A DNA stretch of 5,565 nucleotides. Origin: Flavobacteriales bacterium UBA2619. Lineage in GTDB: Bacteria > Bacteroidota > Bacteroidia > Flavobacteriales_D > Sanyastnellaceae. Of this stretch, positions 5,427 to 5,565 are shown in pieces. Every line of letters begins with the position of its first letter. The first letter of the stretch is position 1. The notes under the pieces were generated by a model. The model made no database searches. It was not told the origin of the DNA and saw only the letters and a program-made list of their open reading frames with translations. The position numbers and the translations under genes were made by a program. The stretch lies in assembly GCA_002339135.1 (NCBI GenBank), contig DDJR01000021.1:1-5565 (forward strand). Reading direction: 5' to 3'.

Positions 5427-5565
5427 TTAATCGAGTGCTAGACTTAAATCTCTTTCCCATTTCGCAACCAATTTCTCCTTGGATTCAGCCTTCGTTTCAA
5501 GATCTTTCAGCCCCAACACACCCACCTCATGCACACCCACCGGACTCATCTCTGCCAAAGCGTGA
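5427..5565 (-). CDS. C-terminal end of an unrecognised protein, cut by right window edge
   Basis: On the minus strand a frame enters from the right edge and runs 45 codons to a TAA (5429-5427). The visible peptide begins HALAEMSPVGVHEVGVLGL and continues through a charged helix-like segment (KDLETKAESKEKLVAKWERDL) to end in SLALD. The codons use ordinary sense triplets throughout, and the frame stays open up to a stop sited just before the ettA promoter motif, which supports a real gene end. I do not recognise the family. It has no cysteine, no membrane segment and no known motif in the part that is visible. It lies 32 bp upstream of ettA on the same strand. Confidence 0.6.
   Translation of the reverse strand, partial: HALAEMSPVGVHEVGVLGLKDLETKAESKEKLVAKWERDLSLALD

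Overview
The window looks like a piece of a Bacteroidota chromosome, most likely Flavobacteriales, carrying ordinary housekeeping genes. Three things support this. Short intergenic gaps hold exact matches to the Bacteroidota -7 promoter element TAnnTTTG close to start codons, and classical Shine-Dalgarno sites are mostly absent. The RibBA protein has a RibA half without its zinc ligands, which I recall from flavobacterial relatives. L31 is the zinc-free type B form. Base composition leans to AT throughout, and no gene stands out as foreign. No transposase, phage gene or CRISPR array is visible.

Layout, left to right. On the minus strand, a peptide deformylase gene (def) overlaps by four bases (ATGA) the start of a lipoprotein gene that runs off the left edge. 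Divergent from def, with only 31 bp between start codons, is ribBA (riboflavin synthesis). A bidirectional hairpin terminator separates ribBA from the convergent rpmE2 (ribosomal protein L31 type B). A 429-bp gene-free stretch follows. It holds the rpmE2 promoter, an inverted repeat, a predicted long imperfect hairpin and a strong plus-strand Rho-independent terminator that belongs to no visible gene. Together these suggest an unannotated small RNA. Next comes a tyrosine recombinase of the XerC/XerD type, which meets ettA (an ABC-F translation factor) tail to tail with 8 bp between stop codons. At the right edge is the C-terminal end of an unrecognised minus-strand gene, just upstream of ettA.

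Functional themes: def, rpmE2 and ettA all serve translation (nascent-chain deformylation, ribosome structure, translation control). ribBA serves flavin synthesis and the Xer protein chromosome-dimer resolution. The genes are not an obvious single pathway.

The most interesting points are the degenerate RibA half of RibBA, the mirror-image and probably leaderless def/ribBA promoter pair inside a perfect inverted repeat, and the candidate structured RNA between rpmE2 and xerD. No convincing new multi-gene system is present.
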